This document shows, in pieces, positions 1 to 9,884 of a DNA stretch of 64,000 nt. The notes below the pieces were generated by a model. That model ran no database searches and was not told the origin of the DNA. It saw nothing but the letters and a program-made list of their open reading frames with translations. Position 1 is the stretch's first letter; each line of letters begins with the position of its first letter. A program made the position numbers and the translations under genes. Origin of the DNA: Starkeya sp. ORNL1 (GTDB lineage Bacteria > Pseudomonadota > Alphaproteobacteria > Rhizobiales > Xanthobacteraceae); the NCBI RefSeq assembly GCF_012971745.1, contig NZ_CP048834.1, positions 3,224,001 through 3,288,000 of the forward strand, written 5' to 3'.

Positions 1-1050
<1,050 letters not shown>

Positions 1051-1065
1051 CCCCCGAATACCCGT

Positions 1066-1093
1066 CCCGCCGACCCCGCATGGGGCCGGCGGG
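1066..1093 (+). terminator. Probable intrinsic terminator after lon
   Basis: CCCGCC at 1066-1071 pairs with GGCGGG at 1088-1093, and CCCC at 1074-1077 pairs with GGGG at 1082-1085 inside it. The sequence GTTGCTTTC follows. The T-run is short, so efficiency is uncertain. Confidence 0.55.
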
Positions 1094-1137
1094 GTTGCTT
1101 TCACTGTTTGATCCTACGCGGGGGCGGCAAGGAGGCG

Positions 1138-1326
1138 ATGATGAGCGCCCTTTCCGTCTGGTCCAATTTGCTGGTCTTCGGCTTCGCGGCGTCCTCGGCA
1201 GCGCCCCCGCCGCAACAGACCCCGCCGCCGATGGTGATCGAAGGCCGAAATGCGACGACGTCCGACGCCGCCGCTGGCGGGTCGCGGCACGTGCACCATC
1301 ATGTGCGCTGGCACACGGGGCGCTGA
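1138..1326 (+). CDS. Small putative secreted or membrane-anchored protein, 62 residues
   Basis: A short reading frame starts with ATGATG at 1138 and is preceded by AAGGAGG at the usual spacing, the main argument that it is translated. The product has a hydrophobic N-terminus (residues 5-20) followed by a proline- and alanine-rich stretch and a histidine-rich end (HVHHHVRWH). A short exported peptide is possible. I do not recognise a family. It stands alone between the lon terminator and the next secreted protein. Confidence 0.4.
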   Translation: MMSALSVWSNLLVFGFAASSAAPPPQQTPPPMVIEGRNATTSDAAAGGSRHVHHHVRWHTGR

Positions 1327-1407
1327 GGCAGGAACTTCGGGCTCACTTTGCGAAGCGGTGCTATGGCGCTACCAAGGTGCAACCTTGGCATTACCATAGG
1401 GCCGTCC

Positions 1408-2745
1408 GTGATCGCTCGTGCCGTCGCCGCTCGCCTTGCGGCCCTGAGCTTGCCGCTGCTCGCCTTTGCGGGCGCCGCGCAAGCGGATGCCTGGACCTAT
1501 GGCGGCACGCTCGGCAAGACGCCGATCGTCGTCGAATTCACCCGCGATCCGACCGCTGCCGGCAAGCCGCTGGCGGGGCGCTATTTCTACCCCGCGCAGG
1601 GTATCGATATCCCGCTGCAGCCCGGCAGCGGCGGGGTGATCGCGCTCAATGAGGAGAAGCCGTGCACGGTGAAGATCTGCAAGGATCCGCCGGACGGGCA
1701 GACCGCGAAGCCGCCGATCGGCGCGACTTGGTCGCTGAAGGCCGACGCTGCCGGTGCGCTCACCGGCATCTGGAAGGCCACGGGCGGCGCATCGCAGCCG
1801 GTGACGCTCAAGCGTGTCGGCAGCCGGCCTACCGGCAAGGATTTCGAGGATACGCCGCAGGCGCTGGTCGAACTCACCGACCAGCGCCTGTGGTCGGACG
1901 ATCCTTCGATCAGCCGACAGGCGACGCCCTATGATTTCCTGAAGATGCAGGCAACGCTGACGCTCGGGCCGGAGACGGCGTGGGGCGATGTCGCCTTTCG
2001 CTATGTCGTCGATCCCCGCACCAAGTTCCATTATCCGCGCATCTCGCGCCTGCCGGGCGTCGCGGACGTCGCCGGCATCCCCGCCAATCGCTATCTGCAA
2101 GGCCGGCACTGGGCGCTGAACATCGGCGCGCTCGATTGCAAGGCCCAGCAGTATCAGGGCTTCGGCTGGCGCGAGGTGTATGCCGATTCCGCCGGCACGC
2201 TCGGCGGTTTCGACGAGCAGACCATCGAGGTCAGCTATCTCTCGCCCCGTCTGATGAGCTGGACCGAATCCGGCAGCCTGTTCTGCGGCGGGGCGCACCC
2301 GGAGAATTTCACCAGATCCTACACGCTCGACGTGGCGAAGGGCGCGCCGCTCGATCTCAGCCGCATCTTCAAGGGCTGGGTGGCGCACAAGTCCGGCGAG
2401 GCGGCCGGCCAGGCGGTCGTGCTCGCCACCGCACGCGCAGGCGCGCCCGACGCCTATGTCTGGGGACCGGACAAGGCTCTCGTTGCCTTTGTCGAGACGC
2501 ATCGCGAGAAGCAGGACGCCGAGACCGAGAAGGATTGCGGGCTCGAAGACCTGGTGGCGACCAACCTCGCCATCCGCTTCGCCAGGGGTGAACGGGGTGT
2601 GTTGGGTGAGCGGGTCGTGTTCGCGCTCGAAGGTCTGCCGCACGTCATCGCCGCCTGCGAGGGCGACCTGTTCGACATGCCGATTAATGAGTTGAAAGCG
2701 CTGCTGACGCCTGAAGCCGCGGAGTATTTCCCCGAGTTGCGCTAG
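1408..2745 (+). CDS. Secreted protein of unknown function, 445 residues
   Basis: The GTG at 1408 has AGGG six bases upstream and places a classic signal peptide at the N-terminus: basic residues, a hydrophobic stretch to about residue 20, then a likely cleavage after AQA. Upstream in-frame starts at 1348 and 1363 would put about 15-20 extra residues before the signal. The mature protein begins DAWTYGGTLG and contains several cysteines (CTVKICKD, LFCGGAHPEN, CGLEDL, AACEGD), consistent with periplasmic disulfides. The C-terminal third resembles periplasmic DUF3298-type domains only loosely, so no function is assigned. The stop codon lies inside a perfect hairpin. Confidence 0.75.
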   Translation: MIARAVAARLAALSLPLLAFAGAAQADAWTYGGTLGKTPIVVEFTRDPTAAGKPLAGRYFYPAQGIDIPLQPGSGGVIALNEEKPCTVKICKDPPDGQTAKPPIGATWSLKADAAGALTGIWKATGGASQPVTLKRVGSRPTGKDFEDTPQALVELTDQRLWSDDPSISRQATPYDFLKMQATLTLGPETAWGDVAFRYVVDPRTKFHYPRISRLPGVADVAGIPANRYLQGRHWALNIGALDCKAQQYQGFGWREVYADSAGTLGGFDEQTIEVSYLSPRLMSWTESGSLFCGGAHPENFTRSYTLDVAKGAPLDLSRIFKGWVAHKSGEAAGQAVVLATARAGAPDAYVWGPDKALVAFVETHREKQDAETEKDCGLEDLVATNLAIRFARGERGVLGERVVFALEGLPHVIAACEGDLFDMPINELKALLTPEAAEYFPELR

Positions 2746-2773
2746 AGCAATGGTGTAGCATTGCTCTAGCGCA
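2738..2773. terminator. Perfect 15-bp hairpin between convergent genes
   Basis: Bases 2738-2752 and 2759-2773 are exact reverse complements around a six-base loop. The stem includes the TAG stop of the upstream gene. The element sits between a plus-strand and a minus-strand gene that converge, and would work as a hairpin on either strand. Confidence 0.6.
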
Positions 2774-2781
2774 GGTTGAGT

Positions 2782-2946
2782 TTAGCTGGCCGCGTCGCCC
2801 ATCACCGCAAGCAGTGTGCGTACCTGGGTGATGGCATCGGCGATGCGGCCGGCGAACTCGATCTCCTCGTCTTCGGCTTCGTGGAAGCGGCGCTCTTCGG
2901 CGATCTCGATCAGCAGTTCCAGCGCCTTGCGGGTCGGCGTGTCCAT
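2782..2946 (-). CDS. Small conserved-looking hypothetical protein, 54 residues
   Basis: The ATG at 2946 is preceded by AAGGGGGAGA at good spacing, which decides the start. The product begins MDTPTRKALELLIEIAEER, is acidic and almost wholly helical in appearance, and ends MGDAAS. No signal peptide or cysteine motif is present. I do not recognise a family. It converges on the secreted protein gene at 1408-2745. Confidence 0.55.
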   Translation of the reverse strand: MDTPTRKALELLIEIAEERRFHEAEDEEIEFAGRIADAITQVRTLLAVMGDAAS

Positions 2947-3143
2947 GGCGTCTCCCCCTTGCCTAACGTCATCGATATGGGAACGCGCGTTTCGCGGCAT
3001 TGTTCGATTGGGCGAGGTCCCGCCTCGCCGGAAGGCCGCAGCCTTATCGGGCCGCCACATGGGCCGAATGGAATGATACTGGTGATCATGACGAATGCCG
3101 ATTCCTAACGTCAGGGCGGCGCAAATTGTATGTGGAGAGACCG

Positions 3144-3407
3144 ATGACCGGCGAGTTCGACGAGTGGGAAAAGGACGGCGTGGGCCATCTGAAAGTGTGG
3201 CCGTTGCTGGGTTTCACCACCGCCTTGTTCGGCGAGGAGGCGGTGGGCCTCAGGCTCGAGATCGGCAGCGCGCCGCCCAAGCCCGGCGAGCAGGTGCCGG
3301 CACTCCAGCTGGTGCTGCGGCCGGAACAGGTGCAGCAACTGGCCGAGGCGCTGGAAGAGGCCCGCGAGCGGCTGGGGACGCTGGGACGGCTGGACCGGCA
3401 GGTGTGA
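3144..3407 (+). CDS. Hypothetical protein, 87 residues
   Basis: The start at 3144 follows GGAGAGA at good spacing. The product begins MTGEFDEWEKDG, has a central hydrophobic patch (LKVWPLLGFTTALFG) and ends in a charged helix (LAEALEEARERLGTLGRL). It looks like a small cytoplasmic protein. No family is recognised. The gene converges with the dehydrogenase at 3542 and is separated from it by a hairpin repeat. Confidence 0.6.
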   Translation: MTGEFDEWEKDGVGHLKVWPLLGFTTALFGEEAVGLRLEIGSAPPKPGEQVPALQLVLRPEQVQQLAEALEEARERLGTLGRLDRQV

Positions 3408-3423
3408 GCCCCAAGCTTTTCAG

Positions 3424-3527
3424 GCGTCATCCCGGACTGCCGCAGGCCGATCCGGGATCGTAGGAAGGAGCCGAGCAACACCTTCGTGCGATCCCGGCTC
3501 TACGCTGCGCTTCGGCCGGGATGACGA
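3424..3527. repeat. Palindromic intergenic repeat, family A, copy 1
   Basis: The element is bounded by GTCATCCCGG at 3426-3435 and its complement CCGGGATGAC at 3516-3525, with internal GATCCGGGATCG and CGATCCCGGC arms. Related copies lie at 15356-15447 and 18237-18277. All three sit between convergent genes, so a terminator-like role is likely. Confidence 0.75.
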
Positions 3528-3541
3528 CATGTGGAGAAGGC

Positions 3542-4876
3542 TTACGCCGCCAGATACACCGAATCGGCCTGGTCCATGCGGCGGCGGATCTGCGTCACCA
3601 CCAGTTCGTCGTCGGGCGCGCAATTATCATAGGTCAGGCGCTCGCCCTTCCTGATCGGCTTCAGCACCTGGGCGCGCTCGGCCAGGCCCAGCGGCAGCGC
3701 GAAGCTGTCGCGGGCGTCGCGCCATGCCATGGTGTAGCCGCGATAATCATACTCGCCGATCTTGCCGAGCTTCTGCCCCGGCGCGAGATCGCGCTTGGCT
3801 ACTGCCGTGCATTCCGCCACCGGATGATCCAGCACCTCCATGTCCGGCCGGCCGTAGATCACGGCGCGGGCGGCGGAGAGCGGCACTTCGAGGCTGGTGA
3901 GATGGAAGGGGCGGATCAGCGCGAAGCACGGGCCGGGGCCGACCTTCAGATCGGCGATGCGCTCGATCATGCGCGGATGGCGCGGCTTGATGATGCAGAA
4001 CACCCCCGGCGCGATGTCCTTGCCGAGGGTGAAATCGACCACGCCGGAGCGGCTGAGGATGCCGCCGTCTTCCTTGGTGCAGAGCACCTGCGCCAGCACG
4101 TCGCGATCGGCGGCGGGACCGTGCATGCCCGCGACGTCCGGCACAAGGCCGGTGGCGTTGGCGAGCGCGGTCATCTCCACCATGGTCTTGGAGCCGTCGA
4201 CGAACTCCACCAGCATGCGCGGATTCATGTTGCGCGCCTTCGCCTCCTCGGCGAACTCGTCCGGCGTTGCGTCGATCTTGAAGGTGTTGTTCTTGGCCTT
4301 GCCGGCGGCGACGATCTCGAAGCCGAGCGCCTGGGCGAAGCCGATCAGCTCGATGGTGGCCGCCGGCTCGTCGCCCGCCGCGCCGGTCAACACCACGCCG
4401 GCCTTCTTCGCTTCCTGCTTGAGGTAACGGCCGATGGTGATGTCGGCCTCGACGCTGAGCAGCACCACATGCTTGCCGTTGCGGATCGCCTCCAGCGCGA
4501 CGAGGGTGCCCATGTTCGGGCTGCCGGTGGCATCGATCACCACATCGATGCGCCCGGCCGCGCACATCGCCATGTAGTCGTCGGTCACCGCGATGCGCCC
4601 AGCCTCGATGATGCGGTCGATATCGTTCGCGGAGGAGGCGACGACGACGTGGCTGCGATCATGACCGGACATCAGCGCCGCATCGACGACTTTCTCGGGG
4701 TTTCGCTCGCACACCGCGCCGATGCGCACACCCGGCATCAGCGCCGCCTGCACCACCAGATCGGTGCCCATCTGCCCGGCCCCGACGAGGCCGAGAGTGA
4801 TCGGCCCGTGCATCGCGGCGTGCGCAGCCAGCTCGGCGGCGATGCCGGTGCGGACGATCCCGGTCTGGACGAACAT
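3542..4876 (-). CDS. NAD(P)-dependent dehydrogenase with SAF domain (COG4091-type, homoserine-dehydrogenase-like)
   Basis: The 444-residue protein has an N-terminal Rossmann fold with the nucleotide motif GLVGAGQMG at residues 29-37, a central homoserine-dehydrogenase-like catalytic region, and a C-terminal SAF-like domain (about residues 350-430, KRDLAPGQKLGKIGE). This architecture is often mislabelled as a flagellar FlgA protein. The family is predicted to oxidise a small hydroxylated or sugar-acid substrate, but the substrate is not readable here. GGGAGA precedes the ATG at 4876. A SorC-type regulator lies immediately upstream on the same strand, which suggests sugar or polyol catabolism. 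No matching kinase or transporter is in the window. Confidence 0.8.
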   Translation of the reverse strand: MFVQTGIVRTGIAAELAAHAAMHGPITLGLVGAGQMGTDLVVQAALMPGVRIGAVCERNPEKVVDAALMSGHDRSHVVVASSANDIDRIIEAGRIAVTDDYMAMCAAGRIDVVIDATGSPNMGTLVALEAIRNGKHVVLLSVEADITIGRYLKQEAKKAGVVLTGAAGDEPAATIELIGFAQALGFEIVAAGKAKNNTFKIDATPDEFAEEAKARNMNPRMLVEFVDGSKTMVEMTALANATGLVPDVAGMHGPAADRDVLAQVLCTKEDGGILSRSGVVDFTLGKDIAPGVFCIIKPRHPRMIERIADLKVGPGPCFALIRPFHLTSLEVPLSAARAVIYGRPDMEVLDHPVAECTAVAKRDLAPGQKLGKIGEYDYRGYTMAWRDARDSFALPLGLAERAQVLKPIRKGERLTYDNCAPDDELVVTQIRRRMDQADSVYLAA

Positions 4877-4952
4877 CGGACATTTCTCCCTCTCAGCCGC
4901 CCTTGGGTAGCCGACATTGCGCTGACATCAAAGGGTTCTAGAGAAGAACGGA

Positions 4953-5951
4953 TCAGAATTCGGCGCCGACTGCCGCCAGTACCACAGCCGCGGTAAGCTC
5001 ATCCGTGATGAAGACGGTGGGCTTGAGCAGGCGCAGCGCACCGATGATCGCCTGGGTCTTTTCCGGCCCGCCGGAGGTAAGGATGCGCTCCGGCGTCGCC
5101 TGCATCGTCTCCATCGGGATCGACATCACCCTGCTGTTGATCGGGTGGTCGACCAGGCGGCCCTCGATATCGTGGAAATTATAGAGCACGTCGCCGACCG
5201 CGCCGGCCGCGATCAGCGAGCTCCAGTCGGCCTCGGTGAAGAAGCCGAAGCGCCACGCGGTGCTGGAGGCGGCCATCTCGCCGACGGTCATCACCACGGC
5301 GTCCATCTCCTGCGCCAGCGCATAGACGGTGCCGAGCCCGCAGCGCTCGATCAGCGCCTGCTTGGTCTCGACGCTGTCGACCAGCGCCGGGGCGGCGATC
5401 AGGTGGCAGTCGGCCTGGAACATGCGGGCGAGTTGCCAGGCGAATTCGGAGGGGTTGTACTGCTTGGCCTTGGTGATACCGCCGAGCAGCGAGATCACCG
5501 AGAGGTTCGCCACCGCCTTCTCGTCGATGAAGCCGAGCGCGCGCATCAGCGTGCGGCCCCAGCCGAAGCCGATCTTCATGTCGGAGGCGATGAGCTGCGA
5601 GATGAATTGCCCGGTCGCGGCGCCGATCGCCGCGGTCGGATCGCCGCCGACGCCGGAGAATGGTGCGACGACGGCTTCGCGTATGCCGAAGGTCTTCTGC
5701 AGCGCCATTTCGAGACGCGGCAATTCGGCGATCTCGCGGCTGAGCGAGATCTTCACCTCATTCATGGCACGGGCGTCGGCGAGCAGGCGCACCACGGTGA
5801 CGCGGCCGATGTCGAGCGCCTCGGCGATGGCGCTCTGCGTCATGCCCTCGACATAGTACATCCAGGCCGCGCGCAGCCGCAGCCGCGCGGAGCGGCGCCC
5901 GGCAGACACATCGTCCATGGTACCGGCGGTCTTGATGGCGCGCTCCGACAT
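4953..5951 (-). CDS. SorC/DeoR-type sugar-binding transcriptional regulator
   Basis: The 332-residue product has an N-terminal helix-turn-helix (YYVEGMTQSAIAEALDIGR, then VTVVRLLADAR) and a long C-terminal sugar-phosphate-binding domain with the typical SorC run GFGWGRTLMRAL and later GDVLYNFHD. Such regulators usually bind a phosphorylated sugar and control the adjacent catabolic operon. It lies 76 bases upstream of the SAF-domain dehydrogenase on the same strand, so that gene is the likely target. The effector cannot be inferred. Confidence 0.88.
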   Translation of the reverse strand: MSERAIKTAGTMDDVSAGRRSARLRLRAAWMYYVEGMTQSAIAEALDIGRVTVVRLLADARAMNEVKISLSREIAELPRLEMALQKTFGIREAVVAPFSGVGGDPTAAIGAATGQFISQLIASDMKIGFGWGRTLMRALGFIDEKAVANLSVISLLGGITKAKQYNPSEFAWQLARMFQADCHLIAAPALVDSVETKQALIERCGLGTVYALAQEMDAVVMTVGEMAASSTAWRFGFFTEADWSSLIAAGAVGDVLYNFHDIEGRLVDHPINSRVMSIPMETMQATPERILTSGGPEKTQAIIGALRLLKPTVFITDELTAAVVLAAVGAEF

Positions 5952-6055
5952 GATCCTCCCCGCCCGCGAAACGGCGATCGTATAGAAAATACCGGCCTTC
6001 GTTCAAACCGTACCGGGGTGCGGCGCATGCGCCCGGCCACACCGAACGACCAGAC

Positions 6056-6175
6056 TTCCCTCTCCCCATTGGTGAGAGGTGGCCCGCGAAGCGGGTCGGT
6101 GAGGGGCGACGTGGTTGCGGAGCCGTAGGCCCCTCACCCCAACCCTCTCCCCGTCGGGGAGAGGGAGCTTGGCCG
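6056..6175. repeat. Intergenic repeat, family B, copy 1
   Basis: The stretch contains CCCTCTCCCCATTGG at its left end, a GCCCGCGAAGCGGGTCGGTG middle and a second CTCTCCCCGTCGGGGAGAGG hairpin at its right end. A closely matching copy in the opposite orientation is at 9885-10002. It occupies part of the 475-base gap between the SorC-type gene and kdpE, which shows no convincing gene. Confidence 0.8.
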
Positions 6176-6286
6176 CTCCGTCTCCGATGGCGGTTGCATT
6201 GCTTGAACCTCCTTCGAGGCTCGCTACGCGAGCACCTCAGAGCCTGACCCGAAATTCGACGTATCCGTTGAAAGAGCCTCCTTCCA

Positions 6287-6376
6287 CCCTCATCCCCGGG
6301 CTTGACCCGGGGATCCAGACTTCGGCCGGGTGCAGGCGGAGGGGCTGGATCCCCGGGTCAAGCCCGGGGATGAGGG
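6287..6376. repeat. Perfect 32-bp inverted repeat (family C)
   Basis: Bases 6287-6318 are the exact reverse complement of 6345-6376, with a 26-base loop. Each arm contains CATCCCCGGGCTTGACCCGG. Transcribed, it would form a very stable hairpin on either strand. It lies directly downstream of the kdpE end and could terminate the kdpDE transcript. Confidence 0.8.
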
Positions 6377-6426
6377 CCAATTGGAGTTTTCGGTCAGGCT
6401 CTCAGGATGAGGTCGCTATGGCGCCT

Positions 6427-7110
6427 TCACTCCCCGGTCCGATAACCAACGCCGGGCTCGGTGATCACGAGGGTCGGGTTCGCGGGATCGAGCTCCAGCT
6501 TGGCGCGGAGCTGGCCGACATAGACGCGCAGATATTGCGTGTCGTGCTCATGCGCCGGCCCCCACACCTCCTTCAATATCTGGCGGTGGGTGACCACCTT
6601 GCCGGCATGGCGGGCGAGGAAGGCGATGAGGTCGAACTCCTTCGGCGTCAGCTTGATCTCCTCGCCGGCACGGGCGACGCGGTGGCGGGGAATGTCGATC
6701 TCGACATCGCCGATGCGCAGCACCGGGGTCTCGCCCTTTTCCTGCATGCGGTGGCGCAGCGCCGCGCGCAGCCGCGCCATCAGTTCGCCGATACCGAACG
6801 GCTTGTTGACGAAATCGTCGGCGCCAAGGTCCAGTGCCTCGATCTTCTCGGCTTCGCGATCACGCGCGGAGAGCACCACCACCGGCACGTCCGACCATTC
6901 GCGCAGGCGCCGGAGCACCTCCTTGCCGTCCATGTCCGGCAGGCCGAGATCAAGCACCACGATGTCCGGGCGGCGATTGACCACCATCGCCAATGCCTCG
7001 GTGCCGGTCTCGGCGCGCAGGCTCTCATAGCCGTTCGCGGCCAGCGCCGGGCCCATGAAGCGGTGGATGGCGGGCTCGTCATCGACGACGAGGACGCGGA
7101 CCGGATGCAT
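6427..7110 (-). CDS. kdpE: KdpE response regulator
   Basis: The 227-residue OmpR-class regulator activates kdp genes when potassium is limiting. The receiver domain has the acidic pair DDE at residues 10-12, the phosphoacceptor D54 in VVLDLGLPDMDG, and K near 104 in FVNKPFG. A winged-helix DNA-binding domain (residues about 130-225) ends with YLRVYVGQLRAKLE and a GVGYR wing. The ATG at 7110 is three bases from the kdpD stop and is preceded by GGAGGAG inside kdpD, so the two are translationally linked. Confidence 0.96.
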   Translation of the reverse strand: MHPVRVLVVDDEPAIHRFMGPALAANGYESLRAETGTEALAMVVNRRPDIVVLDLGLPDMDGKEVLRRLREWSDVPVVVLSARDREAEKIEALDLGADDFVNKPFGIGELMARLRAALRHRMQEKGETPVLRIGDVEIDIPRHRVARAGEEIKLTPKEFDLIAFLARHAGKVVTHRQILKEVWGPAHEHDTQYLRVYVGQLRAKLELDPANPTLVITEPGVGYRTGE

Positions 7111-7113
7111 CGC

Positions 7114-9798
7114 CTACTCCTCCCCCGCCGGCGCCGGCGCAATGGGCAGCCGCAAGGCGACGCGGGTGCCGCTGCGCTGGCCGGGTGCCGGGCTTCGCGC
7201 AGACACGGCGCCGCCATGGGCTTCCACAATGCCCTTGGTGATGGCGAGGCCGAGGCCGGAGCCGCCCTCGGTGCCGCCGTTTCGCGCCGCGCGCACGAAC
7301 TTCTCGAAGACGTGCGGGAGCGTCTCGGCCGGAATACCAGGTCCGTCGTCGGTCACCGCGATCACCATCTGGCCGTCGATCACCGTCGCCGACAGGCCGA
7401 TGCGGGCATCGGTGCCGGCATAGCGCACCGCATTGCCGACCACATTGGCCAGCGCCTGGTCGAGCAGGCTCTGGTCGGCCTCGATCAAGGGCAGCTCGGG
7501 CGCAGCGGTGACCACGAACTTCTGCGGCGCGCCGCGCTTGCGGGCCGCCGCCACGGTGCGGTTCATCAGTTCGACCACGTCGATCCAGTCCTTGCGCATG
7601 TCGAGCGCTCCGGCCTCCAGCCGGGTCATGGAGAGCAGATTGCGCACCATCTGGTCGAGATGCTCGGCCTCTTCGCGCACATGCACCAGCAGGTCGCCGC
7701 GCTGCGCCTCGGGGATCTCGTTCCCATAGTCGATCAAGCTGGTCGCCGCGCCGAGGATGGAAGCGAGCGGGGTGCGGAAATCATGGCTGATGGAGGCGAG
7801 CAATATGTTGCGCACCCGCTCGGTCTCGGCCGCGGTGCGGGCATTGGTGACTTCGAGCGAGAGATTGGTGCGCACCAGCGCCGCAGCGGTCTGCTCAGCG
7901 AGCGTCGCCAGCAAGGTGTCGCTTTCGGCGTCCGGCGGCAGCGACGGCGGGCGTTCGATACCGATGACGCCGATGCGTCGATCCGCGGCCGGGCCGGCAA
8001 GCGGCAGGAAATACCAGGGCGCGCTGGGCAGCGTGGCGGTGCCGGCACCGGCCGGGTCGCCGTGGTCGAAGGTCCAGCGCGCGGCGGTCATCGAGGCGGT
8101 ATCCAGCCGGTCCTCCGGCGGCCACGCGCTGGCGATGGCGATATCGCCGCCATTGGCGAGCAGGATCACGCTGGCGCGGCCGAGCGCGGCGTGCAGCTCG
8201 ACCGCCGCGGCCTCGGCGACCGAGGCGCCATCCGGCAGCGCCGAGAGCTTGCGGGTGAACTCGTAGAGCCGGCGCGTCGCCCGCACCCGCTGCGCCGCCG
8301 CTCGGGCCTGCTCACGTGCCCGGCCGGCAATGGTCGAGATCAGCACCGCGACACCGAGGAAAATGACCAGCGCCAGCAATTCGTGCGGGCGCGCCACGGT
8401 GAAGGTGTCGACCGGCTCGATGAAGAAGAAATTATAGGCGAGGAAGGACAGCACCGAGGCGGAGATCGCCGGCCAGACCCCATAGCCGATCGCCGGTACC
8501 AGCACCGCCAGCAGATAGAGCATCGAGACGTTCGGCAAGGCGATGAATTCGGTCAGGCCAAGACCGGTGATGGTCGCCAGCGCGACGCAGAGCGCCCCGG
8601 CGACATAGCCGGTGATGGGCCCGGGGGATGGCAGGCGCCAGGTCCCGCGCCGGCCGGTGTCCGGCGCCTCGGCGGTGACGACATGGACCGCGACGCCGCT
8701 CGCCGCCTTCACCAGCGCATCCACCAGCGTGTGCCGCGGCCAGAAGTGCAAACGGCGGGGACGCGCCTTGCCGACGACGATCTGGGTGATGTTCTCGAAA
8801 CGGGCGAAGCGCAGCAGCTCAGCGGCAATGTCGGAGGCGACCAGCGAATGGGTCTCCGCCCCGAGGCTGGAGGCGAGCCGCATGCCGGCCTCCAGCCGCG
8901 CCCGGTCGGCGGCGGAAAAGGTGCGGCCGGGGCGCTCCACCGTCACCGCGAACCAGGAGGCATCGAGCAGGTCCGCCAAGCGCTTCGCCTCGCGCACCAC
9001 GCGCTCGGCGGCGACATCCGGACCGACGCAGACCAGCAGGCGCTCGCCGGCGGCCCACGGCCCTTCGATCGCCGAGCCCTGCATGCGCTCCAGCAGGTCG
9101 CTGTCGACCCGGGCGGCGACGCGTCGCAAGGCGAGCTCGCGCAGCGCGGTGAGGTTGCTCGGCTTGAAGAAGCTCTCCACCGCGCGGGTCGCGGTGTCCT
9201 CGACATAGACCTTGCCGTCGGCAAGGCGCTTGATCAGCTCGTCGGACGGCAGGTCGACCAGGATGATCTCGTCGGCCTTCTGCAGCGCCGTGTCCGGCAC
9301 CGTCTCGCGCACCCGCACCCCGGTGATGCGCTGCACGACGTCGTTCAGGCTCTCGACATGCTGGATATTGAGCGTGGTCCAGACATCGATGCCGGCGGCG
9401 AGCAATTCCTGCACGTCCTGCCAGCGCTTGGGATGGCGGCTGCCGTCGATGTTGGAATGGGCGTATTCGTCGACCAGCAGCAGGCCGGGATGGCGGGCCA
9501 GCGCGGCCTCGAGATCGAATTCCGGCACCAGCCGGCCACGATAGGCAATGCCGGTGCGGGGCAGGACATCGAGGCCCTGCACCAGCGCCTCGGTCTCGGC
9601 GCGGCCATGGGTCTCGACGATGCCGACCACGACGTCTCGGCCGGCCGCCTTGGCGACACGGGCGGCGGAGAGCATCGAGAACGTCTTGCCGACGCCGGGG
9701 GCGGCGCCGAGGAAGATACGCAGCTTGCCGCGCGACTCCCGTTCCGCCGCTGCAAGCAGGGCGTCCGGCGAGGCACGCGGCGTCTCGTCTGAGCTCAT
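7114..9798 (-). CDS. kdpD: KdpD osmosensitive potassium sensor histidine kinase
   Basis: The 894-residue inner-membrane kinase senses low potassium and phosphorylates KdpE. In order it has the N-terminal KdpD domain with the Walker A motif GAAPGVGKTF at residues 31-40, a UspA-like domain (about 250-370), four closely spaced membrane segments (about 395-490), a GAF-like region, and the kinase core with the phosphorylated histidine in SISHDFRTPL. The ATP-binding G-boxes are DDGPGIP and GGSGLGLAI. The length equals that usual for the family. The gene is separated from kdpC by a repeat element of 118 bases. Confidence 0.97.
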   Translation of the reverse strand: MSSDETPRASPDALLAAAERESRGKLRIFLGAAPGVGKTFSMLSAARVAKAAGRDVVVGIVETHGRAETEALVQGLDVLPRTGIAYRGRLVPEFDLEAALARHPGLLLVDEYAHSNIDGSRHPKRWQDVQELLAAGIDVWTTLNIQHVESLNDVVQRITGVRVRETVPDTALQKADEIILVDLPSDELIKRLADGKVYVEDTATRAVESFFKPSNLTALRELALRRVAARVDSDLLERMQGSAIEGPWAAGERLLVCVGPDVAAERVVREAKRLADLLDASWFAVTVERPGRTFSAADRARLEAGMRLASSLGAETHSLVASDIAAELLRFARFENITQIVVGKARPRRLHFWPRHTLVDALVKAASGVAVHVVTAEAPDTGRRGTWRLPSPGPITGYVAGALCVALATITGLGLTEFIALPNVSMLYLLAVLVPAIGYGVWPAISASVLSFLAYNFFFIEPVDTFTVARPHELLALVIFLGVAVLISTIAGRAREQARAAAQRVRATRRLYEFTRKLSALPDGASVAEAAAVELHAALGRASVILLANGGDIAIASAWPPEDRLDTASMTAARWTFDHGDPAGAGTATLPSAPWYFLPLAGPAADRRIGVIGIERPPSLPPDAESDTLLATLAEQTAAALVRTNLSLEVTNARTAAETERVRNILLASISHDFRTPLASILGAATSLIDYGNEIPEAQRGDLLVHVREEAEHLDQMVRNLLSMTRLEAGALDMRKDWIDVVELMNRTVAAARKRGAPQKFVVTAAPELPLIEADQSLLDQALANVVGNAVRYAGTDARIGLSATVIDGQMVIAVTDDGPGIPAETLPHVFEKFVRAARNGGTEGGSGLGLAITKGIVEAHGGAVSARSPAPGQRSGTRVALRLPIAPAPAGEE

Positions 9799-9884
9799 GC
9801 CGCGGCCCGCATGGAACGGCGCTTCAAGCGCATGTGGTCAATGCCTGACCCATGATCGAAACAAGCGGGCGGCACGGCTTTCTT

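Noticed and set aside
6115..9792. A 1225-codon open frame on the plus strand opposite kdpE-kdpD
   Set aside because: It lies antisense to two well-supported genes, has low-complexity His/Arg/Ala composition typical of GC-rich shadow frames, and has no recognisable domain.
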